Positions 9,701 to 18,379 of a stretch of DNA of 64,000 nucleotides are shown piece by piece. The DNA is from Brevibacillus laterosporus DSM 25 (GTDB lineage: Bacteria; Bacillota; Bacilli; Brevibacillales; Brevibacillaceae): NCBI RefSeq assembly GCF_002706795.1, contig NZ_CP017705.1:4191501-4255500 (forward strand), in the 5' to 3' direction. The position numbers and the translations under genes are program-made. Each line of letters starts with the position of its first letter. Positions within the stretch are counted from its first letter, which is position 1. The notes beneath the pieces were generated by a model, which was not told the origin of the DNA, searched no databases, and saw only the letters and a program-made list of their open reading frames with translations.

Positions 9701-9788
9701 ACTATCAAGACGTATAGGCTATTTTAGATAGGTAGGTTGTAGTACTCATTTAACAATTAATTTCAATGTTGTAGCAGAGGTGATCCGG

Positions 9789-10502
9789 GTGGAGAAAGAA
9801 AGAATCCTCATCGTAGACGACGAAGAAAGAATCCGTCGCCTGCTAAAGATGTATTTGGAGAGAGAGAATTACTATATTGATGAGGCAGAGCATGGAGAAG
9901 AAGCCTTAGATAAGGCACTAAATCAAGATTATGATATTATCTTGCTCGATCTAATGCTGCCTGGTATGGATGGAATCGAAGTTTGTGAAAAAATTCGTGA
10001 GCAAAAAGCGACGCCAATCATCATGTTGACCGCTAAAGGAGAAGAAACCAATCGGGTAAACGGTTTCGAGGCTGGCGCAGATGATTATGTAGTAAAACCG
10101 TTTAGTCCACGTGAGGTTGTATTTCGTGTAAAAGCGATTTTACGTCGTTCTTCTGCTACTGCTTTTTTAAAAACGGATACGGTATCGAGTCATTCCATTC
10201 TGGTTTTTCCAGAGTTAACGATCGATCATGATGCACACAAGGTTACAGCGAATGGTGTAGAAGTAAATCTGACTCCAAAAGAGTACGAGTTGTTGCATTA
10301 TTTAGCATTATCTCCAGATAAAGTATTTACACGGGAAGAATTACTAAAGGACGTATGGCACTATGATTTCTTCGGAGATTTGCGAACCGTGGATACGCAT
10401 ATTAAACGCCTGAGAGAAAAGCTAAACAAAGTCTCTCCTGACGCTGCTCAAATGATCTCAACCGTTTGGGGCGTAGGTTACAAACTCGAGGTGCCTAAAT
10501 AA
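9789..10502 (+). CDS. resD: Response regulator ResD
   Basis: ResD is the OmpR-family response regulator for aerobic and anaerobic respiration genes. The receiver domain has the acidic pair DDE at 10-12, phospho-acceptor Asp54 in LLDLMLPGMDG and Lys in VVKPFSPRE. The C-terminal winged helix includes LTPKEYELL and the RTVDTHIKRLREKL recognition region. Two GTG starts are in frame, 9780 and 9789; GAGGTGA at 9777-9783 is well spaced only for 9789, which gives 237 residues. It is immediately adjacent to resE. Confidence 0.92.
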   Translation: MEKERILIVDDEERIRRLLKMYLERENYYIDEAEHGEEALDKALNQDYDIILLDLMLPGMDGIEVCEKIREQKATPIIMLTAKGEETNRVNGFEAGADDYVVKPFSPREVVFRVKAILRRSSATAFLKTDTVSSHSILVFPELTIDHDAHKVTANGVEVNLTPKEYELLHYLALSPDKVFTREELLKDVWHYDFFGDLRTVDTHIKRLREKLNKVSPDAAQMISTVWGVGYKLEVPK

Positions 10503-12281
10503 GTGGATAATATCCTGCGAAGTGTTGTCGGAAAGCTTTGGATGACAATCATAGCGTTATTCGCGGTGGTACTTACGATTTTCAGCCTCTTGCTTGTTCA
10601 GTCCTTTGGTAGTTATTATCTGAAAAAGCAGTCGGCTGATTTGGCTCTTCTTGGAACAAAAGTTGCTGCTAATCTGGAAACTGTGCGTGATCAAAAAGAA
10701 ATGCTAACGATGGCTTCCAAACTCTTGACGGTGTACCATACAGGTCTGCTTGTGGTAGATGAGCAAAAACGCGTTCTTGTTCATGAAACGACTGATGAAA
10801 AACAACCGTCCATTACTCTGGATAAGCTATTAAATAGCGGGGGATTTCCCTTAGCTGATGCTTTTGCAGGAAAACAGGTCGGACCTAATCGTTTGATTTT
10901 TGGAGATAAAGCTTCAGATAGTCTTGAACACACACAGTTTCTGGCCATGGCTATTCCTATTTCCTTTGATGGAAAACAAAAATCCGCACTTATTTTATAT
11001 CAAGCCATCCAAGAAGTGAATGGTACTTATCTGGAGATTAGACAACTTATTTTTGTTGTGGGTGTCATTGGGTTTATTTTAACGACAGTATTCGCGTTCT
11101 TTTTATCTTCACGTATCACTTCACCATTGCGTCAGATTAAACAATCTGCTCAACGTATCGCTGAAGGAGAATTTAATACGGAGATACCGCTTCGATCGAC
11201 TGATGAAATTGGAGAATTAGCGGCTGCTTTTAATGTCATGACGCTAAAACTTCGTAATGTAGTAAATGCTCTGTCGCATGAAAAGGAGCAAATGGCAACT
11301 GTTTTACGTAGTATGATTGATGGCGTTATCATGCTGGATCAAAAAGGGCGTGTCGTATTAACCAATCCTCAGGCAGAAGATTTTACTCGGGATTGGGCTT
11401 TTGAAAATCAAGGTCGTCCTTTGCCTATTCAGGAATTGTATCAAAAAATGTTGCTCTCAGAACAAGAAGTAATGGAAGATTTTGAAGCACAAGGGCGTTT
11501 CTGGTCTGTTGTGATGGTACCGCTATACGATCACAATCAAGTTCGAGGAGCTGTCGCTGTACTGCGGGACATGACTAAAGAGCGGAAACTGGACAAATTA
11601 CGCCAAGACTTTGTTGCAAATATTTCGCATGAATTAAGAACGCCTCTGTCCATGCTACAGGGTTATAGTGAAGCCATTGTAGATGGTATTGCTTCCACTC
11701 CAGAGGAACATAAGGAGCTAGCAAAGATTATTTATGATGAATCAGTTAGGATGACTAAGCTAGTAAATGAATTGTTAAGCTTAGCACGTATGGAAGCAGG
11801 GCATGTGGAGCTCCATGAAGAACTAACAGAGCTTCTTCCTTATTTCGAACGAGTATTGCGCAAATTTGCGAACAGAGCGGCAGAACGTAATGTCGACATC
11901 AAGCTTGATATACAAACGGATTATGGGTGGATTTCTTTTGATCCGGACAAAATGGAGCAAGTGCTGACCAATTTAATTGACAATGCAATTCGTCATATTC
12001 CCGATGGCGGACTTATCACTGTTCGTATAAAGAATGAGGATACAGGAAAAATAACCATTGAGGTCATCGACACAGGTAGTGGAATTCCTCAAGAGGATTT
12101 ACCATTTGTTTTTGAGCGTTTTTACAAAGCAGATAAAGCTCGAACTCGTGGTCGAGCAGGAACTGGATTAGGCTTAGCTATTGCAAAAAACATTGTAGCA
12201 GCCCATAACGGAAAAATATCTGTTCAAAGTAAGATGAAGGAAGGAACAACCTTTACCATTACAATACCAGTCATCACATAG
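10503..12281 (+). CDS. resE: Sensor histidine kinase ResE
   Basis: ResE phosphorylates and dephosphorylates ResD in response to oxygen limitation and nitric oxide. The 592-residue protein has membrane helices near 12-34 and 183-204 enclosing an extracytoplasmic domain, a HAMP domain (205-257), a PAS domain (about 265-355), the HisKA motif with His376 in NISHELRTPLS, and an HATPase domain with the N, G1 (DTGSGIP) and G2 (GTGLGLAI) boxes. GTG 10503 directly follows the resD stop, with GAGGTG at 10488-10493. Confidence 0.93.
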   Translation: MDNILRSVVGKLWMTIIALFAVVLTIFSLLLVQSFGSYYLKKQSADLALLGTKVAANLETVRDQKEMLTMASKLLTVYHTGLLVVDEQKRVLVHETTDEKQPSITLDKLLNSGGFPLADAFAGKQVGPNRLIFGDKASDSLEHTQFLAMAIPISFDGKQKSALILYQAIQEVNGTYLEIRQLIFVVGVIGFILTTVFAFFLSSRITSPLRQIKQSAQRIAEGEFNTEIPLRSTDEIGELAAAFNVMTLKLRNVVNALSHEKEQMATVLRSMIDGVIMLDQKGRVVLTNPQAEDFTRDWAFENQGRPLPIQELYQKMLLSEQEVMEDFEAQGRFWSVVMVPLYDHNQVRGAVAVLRDMTKERKLDKLRQDFVANISHELRTPLSMLQGYSEAIVDGIASTPEEHKELAKIIYDESVRMTKLVNELLSLARMEAGHVELHEELTELLPYFERVLRKFANRAAERNVDIKLDIQTDYGWISFDPDKMEQVLTNLIDNAIRHIPDGGLITVRIKNEDTGKITIEVIDTGSGIPQEDLPFVFERFYKADKARTRGRAGTGLGLAIAKNIVAAHNGKISVQSKMKEGTTFTITIPVIT

Positions 12282-12293
12282 ATAGAGAGTAAG

Positions 12294-13460
12294 ATGGATG
12301 AGAGAATGGAGTGTTTTTTGGGGATGAACAAAACGATTTTATTTGATGTGGATGGTGTATTTCTAAGCGAGGAAAGATATTTTGATGCTTCTTCTCTGAC
12401 GATTTGGGAAATGTTATTTAGCGAAAAATATCTTGGAATAGAGGGACAGGATTTCGTGCCAGCTCCTGAGGAAAAGGTGATCAGACGTGTCCGTTCCGAA
12501 ATTTTTGCAAATGACCAGGTGCTGACCTTTATGAAAGCCCAGGGGATTAACTCTAACTGGGATATGGTGTATTTAGTTGTTTCTTACCATCTTGTTAGTC
12601 TTGTTGCAAAATTACAAGAATCCAAGCCAGAGGAAGTTCGTGCACTGTTAACGAATCAAATTGGTCGAGAAGAGATTGGAAAAATTCAAGCTTTGGTGAG
12701 ATCGGAAAATCTCTCCTTTGTTCCTGACTATGCTGCTTTTGTTTCGGATTTTACAAAAGGAAATGTAGAGAAGAGTGAGATGCTACTCTATCTCAATCAA
12801 ATCGCCTATGAAAAATGTGGAATATCAACTAACATTTTTGCGCGAACTAGCTCGCTGTGGGAACTATGCCAAGAGACATTCCAAGAATGGTATCTAGGCG
12901 ACGGGCTGATCGCAGACTCCATAGGTAGAGCAGCCCACCAGGTAGGAAAAAGAGGATTTTTGTCAGATGAAATTCCAATCATTGAACCAGCCGTTATGAG
13001 AGAAGTGCTACAAGGCTTGCGTGATCGAGGATATCGCTTAGGCGTAGGTACAGGACGCCCTTCTATCGAGACGTATGTTCCACTAAAAGAGCTTGGGATT
13101 TTAGAGTTCTTTGACCCAGATCGTATTGTAACTGCCTCCCATGTATTGGAAGCAGAACAGCAATTCCCAGACACTGCCCCACTCTCCAAGCCACATCCAT
13201 ACTGCTACTTTCAAGGTTATTTGACGAGAGGCAAAGGTGTTTCTGCTGCACTTTCCTGTCAGCTAACGGAGGAAGAACGTCAGAATCTGCTAGTTGTTGG
13301 AGATTCCGTTGCTGACTTAATGGCTGCTAGATCAATTGGTTGTCAGTTTGCAGCTACTTTGACAGGATTAACAGGAGAAGAAGCTCGGGAGAAATTTGAA
13401 CAAGCGAATGCAGAATTTATTTTGCGTGATGTAAGTGAAATTGCAACGATTGAGTTTTAA
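12294..13460 (+). CDS. HAD-superfamily hydrolase
   Basis: This 388-residue protein has haloacid dehalogenase motif I DVDGV near the N terminus, motif II at GVGTGRP, and the terminal motif VVGDSVADLMAAR, so it is a likely phosphatase of unknown substrate. A large alpha-helical cap of about 200 residues separates motifs I and II and makes it longer than common HAD phosphatases. The start is uncertain: ATG 12294, 12306 and 12324 are in frame, and 12324 begins right before motif I. It lies 12 bases after resE and may be cotranscribed, although it is not part of the B. subtilis res operon. Confidence 0.75.
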   Translation: MDERMECFLGMNKTILFDVDGVFLSEERYFDASSLTIWEMLFSEKYLGIEGQDFVPAPEEKVIRRVRSEIFANDQVLTFMKAQGINSNWDMVYLVVSYHLVSLVAKLQESKPEEVRALLTNQIGREEIGKIQALVRSENLSFVPDYAAFVSDFTKGNVEKSEMLLYLNQIAYEKCGISTNIFARTSSLWELCQETFQEWYLGDGLIADSIGRAAHQVGKRGFLSDEIPIIEPAVMREVLQGLRDRGYRLGVGTGRPSIETYVPLKELGILEFFDPDRIVTASHVLEAEQQFPDTAPLSKPHPYCYFQGYLTRGKGVSAALSCQLTEEERQNLLVVGDSVADLMAARSIGCQFAATLTGLTGEEAREKFEQANAEFILRDVSEIATIEF

Positions 13461-13478
13461 TTAAACATCGATTTGTGA

Positions 13479-13518
13479 AGAGCATGTGAGCAACTACAGT
13501 TGTCTTCGCATGCTTTTT
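13479..13518 (+). terminator. Intrinsic terminator after HAD gene
   Basis: AGCATG and CATGCT arms enclose an inner GCAAC/GTTG helix and are followed by TTTTTCTTGTT. Confidence 0.65.
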
Positions 13519-13522
13519 CTTG

Positions 13523-13550
13523 TTGTGGACTGGCTACAACTAACTAAAAT
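13523..13550 (+). promoter_or_regulatory. Predicted promoter for MFS gene and its leader ORF
   Basis: TTGTGG at 13523-13528 and TAAAAT at 13545-13550 with a 16-base spacer. Transcription would start near 13557, leaving about 60 bases before the leader ORF at 13618. Confidence 0.4.
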
Positions 13551-13617
13551 TTACCTTTCATAACAAAATACATAAAAGGAATAGTAAAAGAAGTATGAGT
13601 TGAGGGAGGAAAACAAC

Positions 13618-13662
13618 ATGATCATCATCTCTATTTCTGCTTTCGGAAAGGTCATTAGCTAA
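13618..13662 (+). CDS. 14-codon upstream ORF (candidate leader peptide)
   Basis: ATG 13618 is preceded by an excellent ribosome site, GAGGGAGGA at 13602-13610, and encodes MIIISISAFGKVIS before TAA. The MFS gene itself starts only 6 bases after this stop and has no good site of its own at normal spacing: the nearest purine stretch, GGAAAGG, lies inside the leader ORF about 17 bases upstream. The arrangement suggests translation of the exporter depends on the leader, as in antibiotic-inducible efflux and methyltransferase genes. It could instead be a remnant of an earlier N terminus, but it is out of frame with the exporter start and ends in a stop. Function is inferred. Confidence 0.5.
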   Translation: MIIISISAFGKVIS

Positions 13663-13668
13663 TCTACT

Positions 13669-14934
13669 ATGAAAGACAAAAAAACGTGGGACCTTATTTC
13701 TGTGGCATCAATCCCTCTTGTCATGACATTGGGTAATTCCATGCTTATTCCAGTCTTGACAATTATGGAAAAGAAGCTGGGGATTTCTCCTTTGCAAGCA
13801 AGTATGCTTATTACTACGTATTCTGTAGTAGCTATTTTACTTATACCTCTGGCAGGTTTTTTGTCAGATCGCATTGGTCGAAAAACCATTATCATACCGA
13901 GTCTACTGATTGCTGGCCTAGGTGGTCTGCTATCAGGTTGGGCAGCTTGGAAAATGGCAAATCCTTATATGATGATTCTAGTTGGTCGTACCTTGCAAGG
14001 AGTGGGGGCGGCTGGAGCGTTTCCTATTGTTATGCCGTTAATTGGGGACATGTATCAAAATAAAAAGGAGGTTAGCTCTGGTTTAGGTATTATTGAAACA
14101 TCCAATACCTTTGGAAAAGTGCTATCTCCTGTATTAGGCGCTTGGTTAGCGACGTTGATCTGGTATTTACCTTTTTTGGCAACACCTATTTTTTGCCTAG
14201 TTTCTCTTTTACTAGTAGCCTTTTTTGTTAAAGCTCCACAGGAGAAACAAACACCAAAAAGCTTCCAAGAATATAAAAAGTCCATTCTGGCTATTTTTCA
14301 AGCAGAGGGTCGTTGGCTATATGCGGTGTTTGCTATCGGGTGTATCTCTATGCTTGTTTTATTTGGAGTACTCTTTCATTTGTCGTCCGTGTTAGAGGAT
14401 CAGTATAGGTGGGAAGGCATAAAAAAAGGATTAGTTCTAGCAATACCATTAGCATCCTTATGCCTTGTATCCTATGTGACAGGGAGGCTAATTGGAGAAA
14501 ATAAGCAGTTAATGAAGTGGTTGTCCTTTTCGGGAATGTTGATCCTGTTTGGCAGTATGCTTTGGATTAGCTTTAGCCAGCCACAGAGCATATATCTGTT
14601 CCTTATTCTTTTATGTGTTAGTGGTGCCGGCATTGGTGCGACACTTCCAAGTCTAGATGCTCTTTTGACTAAACGCTTTGATAAAGCAGAGAGAGGAACT
14701 ATTACGGCGTTTTACAATAGTGCCCGGTTTGTTGGAGTTGCATCTGGTCCGCCGCTATTTGCCTATTTGATTACAGTTTCGCATCGCTTTTTGTTTTTGA
14801 CAGTAGCGGGAATTTGCTTGGTGGCAGCGATTCTTTCTTTATTTGCCATTAAACCAGCGGAGAAAACCACAAAAAAAGAAGATGGTGGCCCTGAGTCCAT
14901 CAATATGCTTAGAAAGAGCAGAGTAAAAGCCTAA
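13669..14934 (+). CDS. MFS multidrug-type efflux transporter
   Basis: This is a 421-residue major facilitator with about 12 predicted helices. The motif-A-like loop GFLSDRIGRK lies between helices 2 and 3, and RTLQGVGAAG, in the motif-B region, follows. A second, weaker A-like loop is present after helix 8. It resembles the DHA1/Bmr-like drug-proton antiporters, but the substrate cannot be read from sequence. The start at ATG 13669 lies 6 bases after the stop of a 14-codon leader ORF, which may control its translation. Confidence 0.8.
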   Translation: MKDKKTWDLISVASIPLVMTLGNSMLIPVLTIMEKKLGISPLQASMLITTYSVVAILLIPLAGFLSDRIGRKTIIIPSLLIAGLGGLLSGWAAWKMANPYMMILVGRTLQGVGAAGAFPIVMPLIGDMYQNKKEVSSGLGIIETSNTFGKVLSPVLGAWLATLIWYLPFLATPIFCLVSLLLVAFFVKAPQEKQTPKSFQEYKKSILAIFQAEGRWLYAVFAIGCISMLVLFGVLFHLSSVLEDQYRWEGIKKGLVLAIPLASLCLVSYVTGRLIGENKQLMKWLSFSGMLILFGSMLWISFSQPQSIYLFLILLCVSGAGIGATLPSLDALLTKRFDKAERGTITAFYNSARFVGVASGPPLFAYLITVSHRFLFLTVAGICLVAAILSLFAIKPAEKTTKKEDGGPESINMLRKSRVKA

Positions 14935-15011
14935 TGAGCAGGGGAATAACGCATACGTAGTTTTTAATACCAAGTTTCCTGACTGGTTAAGTTGCTGTAA
15001 TCCAAGTATTA

Positions 15012-15056
15012 AAGCCAAGGCAATAGGAGTTTCATCCTAAGCACTTGGCTTTTTTT
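15012..15056 (+). terminator. Intrinsic terminator after MFS gene
   Basis: The arms AAGCCAAG and CTTGGCTT with an inner TAGGA/TCCTA helix are followed by T7. Confidence 0.8.
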
Positions 15057-15085
15057 ACAACTGAAAGTGATTTTAGATAGTCCTA

Positions 15086-15364
15086 CTATTCGCTCCAACT
15101 TAGGGATTCTAAACAATGAAAGCGGAAGGCTTCAGTTAAAAATTTCAAATAGTAATCATTACGAACGATTATTTCAAAGACTCCTTGCTGATCGGTATAA
15201 AATAATGCGTCTGTATAGTCTTTGTCATTGTTTAGATAGTTACGCAATTCTTTAATACGATCGCGCATTACCTCTGATTTTACTTCTACACGAAAGGTGA
15301 CATCCTTCTCGTTTTGTGTTTCTTCAATGTGGATGAATGCTTCGTTGTACGTATACGTAACCAT
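15086..15364 (-). CDS. Conserved hypothetical 92-aa protein
   Basis: I do not recognise this family. The product is soluble and acidic, with a beta-rich N terminus (MVTYTYNEAFIHIEE) and a central KELRNYLNNDKDYTD helix. No cysteines beyond one near the C terminus, no membrane helix and no signal peptide are seen. The start is well supported by AAAGGAGGAAGAACT in front of the ATG. It lies 14 bases upstream of a convergently placed partner gene on the same strand order: the transporter gene at 15379-16659 is read first and this gene follows it, so they probably form an operon. Confidence 0.65.
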   Translation of the reverse strand: MVTYTYNEAFIHIEETQNEKDVTFRVEVKSEVMRDRIKELRNYLNNDKDYTDALFYTDQQGVFEIIVRNDYYLKFLTEAFRFHCLESLSWSE

Positions 15365-15378
15365 AGTTCTTCCTCCTT

Positions 15379-16659
15379 TTACATGAAATAAACTAGATAC
15401 ACATAGAGATTAGCCATCAATATGGAGAGGAGCATGAGTGGGAAAGCGACTTTCATAAAGCCTAGAAATGTAATGCGATAACCATCCTTCATTGCCAAAC
15501 CGATCACAATAACATTAGCACTAGCACCGATTACAGTTCCATTTCCGCCTAGACATGCTCCAAGTGATAAACTCCACCAAAGGGGCTCTATATTTTGTAT
15601 ACCCAAATGGCCTAAGCCCTTAATCAGGGGTATCATCGTAGCCACAAATGGAATGTTATCGACGAATGCTGATGCGATCGCACTTAACCAGAGAATGAGA
15701 AAAGCAGAGCTCATAGCTCCTCCGCCTGTTAGTGACATTACTTTCTTCGCCAGTAAATCGATTACTCCTGTTTCTACTAATCCACCTACCAAAATAAATA
15801 GCCCCACAAAGAAGAACAGGGTTGTCCATTCTACCTGTAACAAAGCATCCTCTAAATAGTTTTCACCGGTTAACAATAATAAGAAAAAAGCACCTGTTAA
15901 AGCGATGGTAGCTGTTTCTAATCCCAGCAGGTTATGAATAACAAAACCTGTGATGGTAAGACCTAGCACAATAAGAGATTTTACTACTAAGCGGATGTCG
16001 GTCAACTCTTCCTTTTCATTTAATTCCATAATTTTTGCTTGCAAAGCTGGAGCTGTCACTAATTGCTTACGATAAATAAAATATAATAAGGCAAGCGTTA
16101 CGGTCATGATAGGCACAATGATAGGGGCTAGATTTGTTAGAAAAGCCATGAAGTCTAGCTCAGGAACAGCGCTACCGATCATGATATTTGGTGGGTCACC
16201 AATTAATGTTGCTGTACCTCCAATATTAGCGGCTAAAATTTCACTAATGAGATAGGGAATGGGATTTACTCTAAGGGAGTGAGCGATACTAAAAGTGATG
16301 GGAACAATTAATAAGACAGTGGTTACGTTGTCTAAAAATGCGGAAGCCAGCGCTGTAATCAAGCTAAGATAGATGAGAATCATAGAGGGGTTGCCCTTCG
16401 CTAATTTAGCAGCTTTAATCGCCATATACTTAAAAAGACCAGTCTGAGAAGTGATTGCTACTAGGATCATCATACCAATCAGAAGCCCAAGTGTATTAAA
16501 GTCAATGTAATGAAGTGCATGTTCTTGACTGACAATGCCTGTTATAATCAGCAGGACAGCACCAACCATCGCAATAATTGTTCGATGAATTTTTTCACTG
16601 ATGATACATGCGTACGTAAGAAGAAAGAACGTAAGCGCAAGATAAGCCTGGCTGCCCAT
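15379..16659 (-). CDS. ArsB/NhaD-family ion transporter
   Basis: This 426-residue membrane protein belongs to the ion transporter superfamily that includes ArsB, NhaD and SLC13 carriers. It has about 11 hydrophobic segments and two inverted-repeat signature regions, SAFLDNVTTVLLIVP and SAFVDNIPFVATMIPL, each followed by a GG(T/N)-rich hairpin (IGGTATLIGDPPN and GGNGTVIGASANV). This duplicated DN motif favours an NhaD/P-protein-like permease over arsenite export, and no arsR or arsC is nearby. The ATG follows AGGAGGAAATCAT. Confidence 0.8.
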   Translation of the reverse strand: MGSQAYLALTFFLLTYACIISEKIHRTIIAMVGAVLLIITGIVSQEHALHYIDFNTLGLLIGMMILVAITSQTGLFKYMAIKAAKLAKGNPSMILIYLSLITALASAFLDNVTTVLLIVPITFSIAHSLRVNPIPYLISEILAANIGGTATLIGDPPNIMIGSAVPELDFMAFLTNLAPIIVPIMTVTLALLYFIYRKQLVTAPALQAKIMELNEKEELTDIRLVVKSLIVLGLTITGFVIHNLLGLETATIALTGAFFLLLLTGENYLEDALLQVEWTTLFFFVGLFILVGGLVETGVIDLLAKKVMSLTGGGAMSSAFLILWLSAIASAFVDNIPFVATMIPLIKGLGHLGIQNIEPLWWSLSLGACLGGNGTVIGASANVIVIGLAMKDGYRITFLGFMKVAFPLMLLSILMANLYVYLVYFM

Positions 16660-16708
16660 TATGATTTCCTCCTAGCTTTTTTGGTTGTACTTGACTTTTT
16701 ACTTTTGG

Positions 16709-16750
16709 GAAAAACAGCCAAAAAGGCAGAATCTCTACCAGTTTGGCTGT
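16709..16750 (-). terminator. Intrinsic terminator of the serA operon
   Basis: On the minus strand the arms ACAGCCAAA and TTTGGCTGT are followed by T5. It lies about 40 bases after the serA stop. Confidence 0.8.
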
Positions 16751-16789
16751 CTAAAGTTTAATCTATACTTTTCTTTGATTCTTTCCTGA

Positions 16790-18379
16790 TTACAATTCAA
16801 TTTGCGTTACGCTAGAGATTTCAAGGGATTGACCTAGTTCATCCAACAGTTCAGCACTGAGTGGTTTATCGACTGTTAGCATCATAATGGCATCCCCGCC
16901 TACATCCTTGCGACCTACCTGCATGGTGGCGATATTGACACCGTTTTGACCAAGCACGCTGCCAACATATCCAATAACACCCGGACGGTCATTATGCTGA
17001 ACGTACATTAGGTAGCCTTGGGGTTGTACATCAATGGTGGACTGATCAATTTTAACAATTCGATCACCAAAGCCATTTAAGCGAGTACCAGCAATAGTTC
17101 TTGTCTCTAGATTGGAGCGGAGTGTCACGGTGATTAAGTTTGTAAAACCACGAGAAATTGTTGATTTTTCTTCTGTAACCGAGATGTCCCGCTTTTTTGC
17201 TAGATAGGGTGCATTAATGTAGTTTACTTCGGCACCTAATCGATAAGCTAATAAGCCTTTTAAAATCGTGCGAGTTAATGGAGAGGTGCTCATTTCTGAT
17301 AATTCTCCACTATACGTAATTTTCACTTCTTGTAATGCACCGATTGTGAGCTGAGCTAAGAATTGTCCTAATTTCTCTGAGAGTGAGAAGAAGGGTTGTA
17401 CGCATTCCATCAAATGAGCATCTACAGTAGGTAAGTTTACTGCGTTTTTGAAAGTTTCATTACGTAATACTTTAAGTAATTCTTCGGATACATCAATTGC
17501 AACGTTTTCTTGAGCTTCCACAGTAGATGCCCCTAGGTGAGGAGTTGTAACAACTCGTGGATGTCCTACCAATGGATTATTTACAGGAGGCTCTTCTTCA
17601 TATACATCAAGTGCGGCTGCAGCAATCAGTCCGTTGTCTAATGCATGTAACAAGGCTTTTTCATCAATAATTCCGCCACGTGCACAGTTGATAACACGAG
17701 TGGTAGGTTTCATTTTAGCAAATTGCTTGTCGTTTAAAAGATGTTTGGTCTCTTTCATTAGTGGAGTATGCACGGTGATAAAGTCTGCTTGTGTAACGAT
17801 ATCATCCACAGTGCCGTTTGTTACCCCAAGCTTTTGAGCACGTTCGTTTGTCAAATAAGGATCGTAACCAATTACGTTCATTTGAAAAGCCTTTGCTCGT
17901 TTAGCAACTTCCGAACCAATTCGACCCATCCCAATAATTCCTAAGGTTTTATTATGAAGCTCTACACCTTGAAAGTTTTTTCTATCCCATGTTCCATCAA
18001 CCAACTTTTTATGAGCCTGAGGAATGTTGCGGGCTACTGCCATTAGCATTGCAAAAGAGTGCTCAGCAGTGGAAATCGTATTGCCATCTGGAGCGTTGAT
18101 GACTACAATACCGGCTGCCGTGGCTGCGTTAATATCAATATTGTCGACACCAACACCTGCACGACCAATTACTTTTAGTTTCTTGGCTGCTTGTATGACT
18201 TCAGCAGTCACCTGTGTTTGACTCCGGACCAATAGAGCATCATAGTGCCCGATGATCTCAAGTAATTCACTCGGTGATAAAGCTGTTTTTTGTTCAACGA
18301 TCACATCTTGAGCGTCCAGTAGTTGCTGAATACCTTGTTCACTTAGGGGATCACTTATTAATACGCGAAATTTATCCAT
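16790..18379 (-). CDS. serA: D-3-phosphoglycerate dehydrogenase
   Basis: SerA oxidises 3-phosphoglycerate to 3-phosphohydroxypyruvate, the first step of serine synthesis. The 529-residue product is the long form: catalytic/NAD domains (1-310) with the nucleotide fold GIIGMGRIGSEVA and active-site regions CARGGIIDE and TPHLGAST, an intervening ASB domain, and a C-terminal ACT domain (from about 455) with HNDRPGVIGYVG for allosteric serine sensing. It overlaps the upstream aminotransferase gene by 8 bases and is under the same T-box. Confidence 0.95.
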   Translation of the reverse strand: MDKFRVLISDPLSEQGIQQLLDAQDVIVEQKTALSPSELLEIIGHYDALLVRSQTQVTAEVIQAAKKLKVIGRAGVGVDNIDINAATAAGIVVINAPDGNTISTAEHSFAMLMAVARNIPQAHKKLVDGTWDRKNFQGVELHNKTLGIIGMGRIGSEVAKRAKAFQMNVIGYDPYLTNERAQKLGVTNGTVDDIVTQADFITVHTPLMKETKHLLNDKQFAKMKPTTRVINCARGGIIDEKALLHALDNGLIAAAALDVYEEEPPVNNPLVGHPRVVTTPHLGASTVEAQENVAIDVSEELLKVLRNETFKNAVNLPTVDAHLMECVQPFFSLSEKLGQFLAQLTIGALQEVKITYSGELSEMSTSPLTRTILKGLLAYRLGAEVNYINAPYLAKKRDISVTEEKSTISRGFTNLITVTLRSNLETRTIAGTRLNGFGDRIVKIDQSTIDVQPQGYLMYVQHNDRPGVIGYVGSVLGQNGVNIATMQVGRKDVGGDAIMMLTVDKPLSAELLDELGQSLEISSVTQIEL

